In this document: piece by piece, positions 5,505-6,009 of the stretch
Layout: each line of letters opens with the position of its first letter
How positions within the stretch are numbered: the first letter of the stretch is position 1
Source: Verrucomicrobiaceae bacterium
GTDB lineage: Bacteria; Verrucomicrobiota; Verrucomicrobiia; Verrucomicrobiales; Akkermansiaceae
NCBI GenBank assembly: GCA_027483005.1
Contig: JAIXVN010000439.1
Coordinates: 1-6,009 of the forward strand
Direction: 5' to 3'
DNA: 6,009 nt
Position numbers and translations under genes: made by a program
Notes under the pieces: model-generated
What the model saw: only the letters and a program-made list of their open reading frames with translations
Databases searched by the model: none
Told to the model about the DNA's origin: nothing

Positions 5505-6009
5505 ATGGTTCCGCCGACTGAAATCGCAGAGAAACCCGTCAAGCGCAAAGCCCCCAAGGCCTGGTCCACCGAGAAGTCGGCGGAGCTTTACGGCATTGAT
5601 GAATGGGGCCATGGCTTCTTCGGCGTCAACAAGGCCGGTGAAGTCACGGTGAAGCTCACCGACGAAGCCGCCACCGCGAATGTTTCCCTGCCCCAGATCA
5701 TCGAGGGCCTGAAGGATCGCGGCACGCCCCTGCCCGTGCTGCTGCGCTTCCGCGACCTGCTCCACTCCCGCATCACCGAGATCAACGTTTCCTTCCGCAA
5801 GGCGATCAAGGACGTCGGCTATCGCGGCCAGTATCGCGGCGTTTACCCGATCAAGGTCAACCAGCAGCGCCAGGTCATCGAGGAGATCGCCGAGTTCGGG
5901 AAAAAATTCCACTACGGCCTCGAAGCCGGCTCGAAGCCCGAGTTGATTGCCGCCCTCGCCCACATGCACGATCCGGAGGCTTATCTGATCTGCAACGGCT
6001 ACAAGGACG
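5505..6009 (+). CDS. speA: Biosynthetic arginine decarboxylase, N-terminal part (cut by window edge)
   Basis: SpeA removes CO2 from L-arginine to give agmatine, the first step of the agmatine route to putrescine and spermidine, using pyridoxal phosphate. The frame from ATG at 5505 is open to the edge: 168 complete codons plus one base, against about 630-660 residues for the whole enzyme. The start of the family is clear: WSTEKSAELYGIDEWGHGFF (20-39), then GVNKAGEV, PVLLRFRDLLHSRI (77-90), YRGVYPIKVNQQ (110-121), where Lys117 is the PLP-binding lysine equivalent to Lys127 of E. coli, then GLEAGSKPELIAAL and LICNGYKD at the edge. The N-terminal tail before residue 20 is Lys/Pro-rich. The start is the ATG nearest the conserved region; TTTTGTTCCGCGC before it holds no Shine-Dalgarno sequence. 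Expression in the cytoplasm is expected, as no signal peptide is present. Confidence 0.96.
   Translation, partial: MVPPTEIAEKPVKRKAPKAWSTEKSAELYGIDEWGHGFFGVNKAGEVTVKLTDEAATANVSLPQIIEGLKDRGTPLPVLLRFRDLLHSRITEINVSFRKAIKDVGYRGQYRGVYPIKVNQQRQVIEEIAEFGKKFHYGLEAGSKPELIAALAHMHDPEAYLICNGYKD

Overview
The window is high-GC bacterial chromosome with ordinary core metabolism. It holds five complete genes, one gene cut by the right edge, and about 700 bases at the left with no intact gene. A periplasmic SurA-like chaperone with a signal peptide points to a Gram-negative cell with an outer membrane. None of the six starts has a clear Shine-Dalgarno sequence. Protein style, GC content and the weak ribosome sites together suggest Verrucomicrobiota (a Luteolibacter-like relative). 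That assignment is inference from general resemblance, not something the sequence proves.

Layout. Bases 1-708 hold no intact gene. They contain a short open frame running off the left edge on the minus strand, and what looks like the frameshifted N-terminus of a lost membrane protein (169 to about 320). Three plus-strand genes follow: an exported alpha/beta hydrolase (709-1653), a SurA-like parvulin-fold chaperone (1750-2787), and pdxA of vitamin B6 synthesis (2805-3659, GTG start, 17 bp after the chaperone). pdxA converges on pssA, phosphatidylserine synthase (minus strand, 4729-3776), across a 116-bp gap with two hairpins. pssA is divergent, with a 73-bp gap, from a DUF1858-rhodanese fusion protein (4803-5351). 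After a 153-bp spacer with a hairpin, speA (arginine decarboxylase) begins at 5505 and leaves the window at 6009.

How they work together. The chaperone and pdxA look like one transcription unit and repeat the surA-pdxA adjacency known from E. coli. PdxA feeds pyridoxal phosphate synthesis, and SpeA uses that cofactor to make agmatine for polyamines. PssA makes phosphatidylserine, the precursor of phosphatidylethanolamine. No mobile element, CRISPR array, tRNA, rRNA or defence system was seen.

The points most worth a second look are residue changes in otherwise standard families. The parvulin domain lacks both conserved histidines. PdxA is about 45 residues short and has Gln where E. coli has a substrate-binding His. 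The rhodanese domain has Asp in place of the catalytic Cys. PssA carries an extra charged loop of about 45 residues. I found no convincing undescribed system.
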